A model generated the notes under the pieces. The model made no database searches. It was not told where the DNA came from and was given only the letters and a program-made list of their open reading frames with translations. Of a stretch of 30,519 nucleotides of DNA, positions 29,202-30,519 are shown piece by piece. The DNA lies in assembly GCA_964371505.1 (NCBI GenBank), contig CAYJNG010000012.1, forward strand, positions 1-30,519. Reading direction: 5' to 3'. Origin of the DNA: CAYJAD01 sp964371505 (lineage in GTDB: Bacteria > Desulfobacterota > Desulfovibrionia > Desulfovibrionales > Desulfovibrionaceae). A program made the position numbers and the translations under genes. Position 1 is the stretch's first letter. Each line of letters starts with the position of its first letter.

Positions 29202-30451
29202 AAAAAAAATTTGCTTCCGCATGTGCGGATACGGTAGCTTCTTGGCCTTTAGAAAGAGTGCCGCATTTAGATGTGCGTGCCTTTTGTGCTATTTTGCAAT
29301 CCATGATGCAAGGGGCAGTGGGAAAACGCATGCCCTTGGGCCTTGCAGCGCAGGAGCCGCATATATTTGCCCAGCGCCCTTGGGCTGATTTTGGCGATGC
29401 GCTTTTACAAAAGGAAGTGATGCAAGATTTTCACGCCATGTTTTTTGGCTCGCATGCATGCACTGCGCATGTGGCGCTTACAGAACCTGTGGGAGACTTT
29501 GCCACAAGTATGTATGCCAAGTGGCAGGAAACTCCTCGCTATATTTCCTTTTTTACCTCTGGCTCCACGGGTACCCCCAAGGCATGCACGCATAAAGAAG
29601 ATCATATTAGACAAGAGATTAGCAGTATAGCCCCGTATATGGCAGGGCAAACCTCTGCCTTAGTTACCGTACCATTGCATCATATGTATGGCTTTACCTT
29701 TGGGTTACTTTTGCCTTTGGCTTTGGGCATACCCATTCGCTCTGTACCGCTTTTGCCTGCTGCCGTGGCTTCGCATATGCAGGAAGGGGATTTGGTGGTA
29801 AGCATTCCGCTGTTATGGTCGCGTTTTATAGAGAGCGATGCTTTTAAACATGTGACAGCCCCTAGGGAAAGCTTATGCTTACTTACGGCCACATCACCCA
29901 CGCCGCCAGAAGTTCTCCAAACTTTTCAAGAGCAGGGTTTTTTGATGCGCGAGTTTTATGGCGCTTCTGAAATGGGCGCGGTGGGCTGCAGGCCCCATGC
30001 AGGAAAATTCTTTAGCTTGCTTAGGCATTTGGAGCGCGCACAAGAGGGCCAAAGTACTGAGACACTTACACGCATATTGCCCAGTGGTCGCAGGGTGGAG
30101 TATGATCTTTTAGACCATATTGATTGGCATGGAGAACGCATTTTTGCGCATAGCCGCAGGCGTGATAAAGCTGTGCAAGTGGGCGGGGTAAATGTTTTTC
30201 CTGACTATGTGCAAGGCTTATTATTGCAGCAAGAAGGGGTGAAAAATTGTTATGTTCGCCTTATGCGCCCAGAAGAAGGTGCACGCTTAAAAGCCTTTAT
30301 AGTGCCGCAAGCAGGGCAGGATGTGCAAGCATTGCGCAAAGCTTTAGTGGCCTTTTGCCGTAAGAACTTGAGCGAAGCGCAAAGGCCGGGGCTGTACAGC
30401 TTTGGCGAAGATATTCCGCGCGGCCCCCTTGGTAAGCCTTCTGACTGGTAA
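29195..30451 (+). CDS. apeH: AMP-dependent acyl/aryl-CoA or ACP ligase (ApeH-like)
   Basis: This adenylating enzyme probably activates the aromatic starter acid and loads it on an ACP. The start is GTG 29195 with AGAGGTGG 4 nt upstream, in a GTGGTAG overlap with the previous stop; an in-frame ATG at 29141 lies deep inside that gene. The 418 residues carry the P-loop TSGSTGTPK (121-129), the FYGASEMG block (Tyr255), a shortened RRRDKAVQVGGVNVFP hinge region and the catalytic Lys414 in GPLGKPSDW at the extreme C-terminus. It is about 100 residues shorter than typical acyl-CoA ligases, as is usual for ApeH. Starter identity cannot be read from sequence. It is the last gene in the window. Confidence 0.88.
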   Translation: MVEKKFASACADTVASWPLERVPHLDVRAFCAILQSMMQGAVGKRMPLGLAAQEPHIFAQRPWADFGDALLQKEVMQDFHAMFFGSHACTAHVALTEPVGDFATSMYAKWQETPRYISFFTSGSTGTPKACTHKEDHIRQEISSIAPYMAGQTSALVTVPLHHMYGFTFGLLLPLALGIPIRSVPLLPAAVASHMQEGDLVVSIPLLWSRFIESDAFKHVTAPRESLCLLTATSPTPPEVLQTFQEQGFLMREFYGASEMGAVGCRPHAGKFFSLLRHLERAQEGQSTETLTRILPSGRRVEYDLLDHIDWHGERIFAHSRRRDKAVQVGGVNVFPDYVQGLLLQQEGVKNCYVRLMRPEEGARLKAFIVPQAGQDVQALRKALVAFCRKNLSEAQRPGLYSFGEDIPRGPLGKPSDW

Positions 30452-30519
30452 AACTTCTTGGCAAGTAAGCGCGTAACTATTTGTTTTACTTTTTCTTACC
30501 TTATGTAAAAGGTGTAAGA
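30452..30519. other. Right window edge after the ligase
   Basis: 68 bp with no coding evidence. CTTACCTT near 30496 and AAGGTGTAAG at the end form an imperfect inverted repeat that could be a terminator stem cut by the window edge. Whether the operon continues cannot be decided. Confidence 0.3.

Noticed and set aside
28822..29331. 169-codon minus-strand open frame opposite the chain-length factor and ligase genes
   Set aside because: It spans two well-supported coupled genes and has no recognisable domain or ribosome site.

Overview
The window reads as accessory-rich chromosome of a Gram-negative anaerobe with lipoproteins and an outer-membrane pathway. The set nrfHA + sigma54 response regulator + class I Hcp + HcpR-type Crp/Fnr protein, with a CRP-like palindrome in front of hcp, is the arrangement I associate with Desulfovibrionales (sulfate/sulfite reducers and relatives). 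The assignment is inference from gene content. A 100-base run of N (22376-22475) shows this is a draft assembly or MAG.

Left part (1-4.3 kb): loosely spaced housekeeping or orphan genes. These are an unrecognised AT-rich ORF, an APS kinase (cysC), a secreted DUF547 protein and an AI-2E/UPF0118 family permease, separated by rho-independent-type hairpins.

Middle part (4.4-10.9 kb): a nitrite/nitrosative-stress island. On the minus strand is nrfH-nrfA (quinol-linked ammonia-forming nitrite reductase). Divergent from it is a sigma54 activator resembling NrfR, whose receiver domain has Glu in place of the phospho-accepting Asp. Then come hcp, preceded by a TTGTGA-N6-TCAC box, and the probable regulator hcpR. 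A lipoprotein with a long Pro/Ala/Ser/Thr/Gln-rich tail and a minus-strand EamA-type transporter follow.

Right part (13.65-30.45 kb): a single-strand, translationally coupled run of 17 genes that is an aryl-polyene-type (APE) type II polyketide cluster. It contains a ketoreductase, three intact ketosynthases, a KS-like chain-length factor lacking the nucleophilic Cys, two acyl carrier proteins, two hot-dog dehydratase subunits (ApeP- and ApeI-like), a 4HBT thioesterase, a starter-activating AMP ligase, a PlsC-type acyltransferase, a glycosyltransferase-acyltransferase fusion, a LolA-like carrier, an MMPL exporter and two lipoproteins. The expected product is a membrane-anchored, outer-membrane-directed conjugated polyene. 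Unusual for the APE clusters I know are a phytoene-desaturase-like FAD oxidoreductase inserted between two KS genes, the third KS, and a small lipoprotein paralogous to the one beside hcpR. No aromatic ammonia lyase or methyltransferase is present inside the window; the cluster may continue past its right edge.
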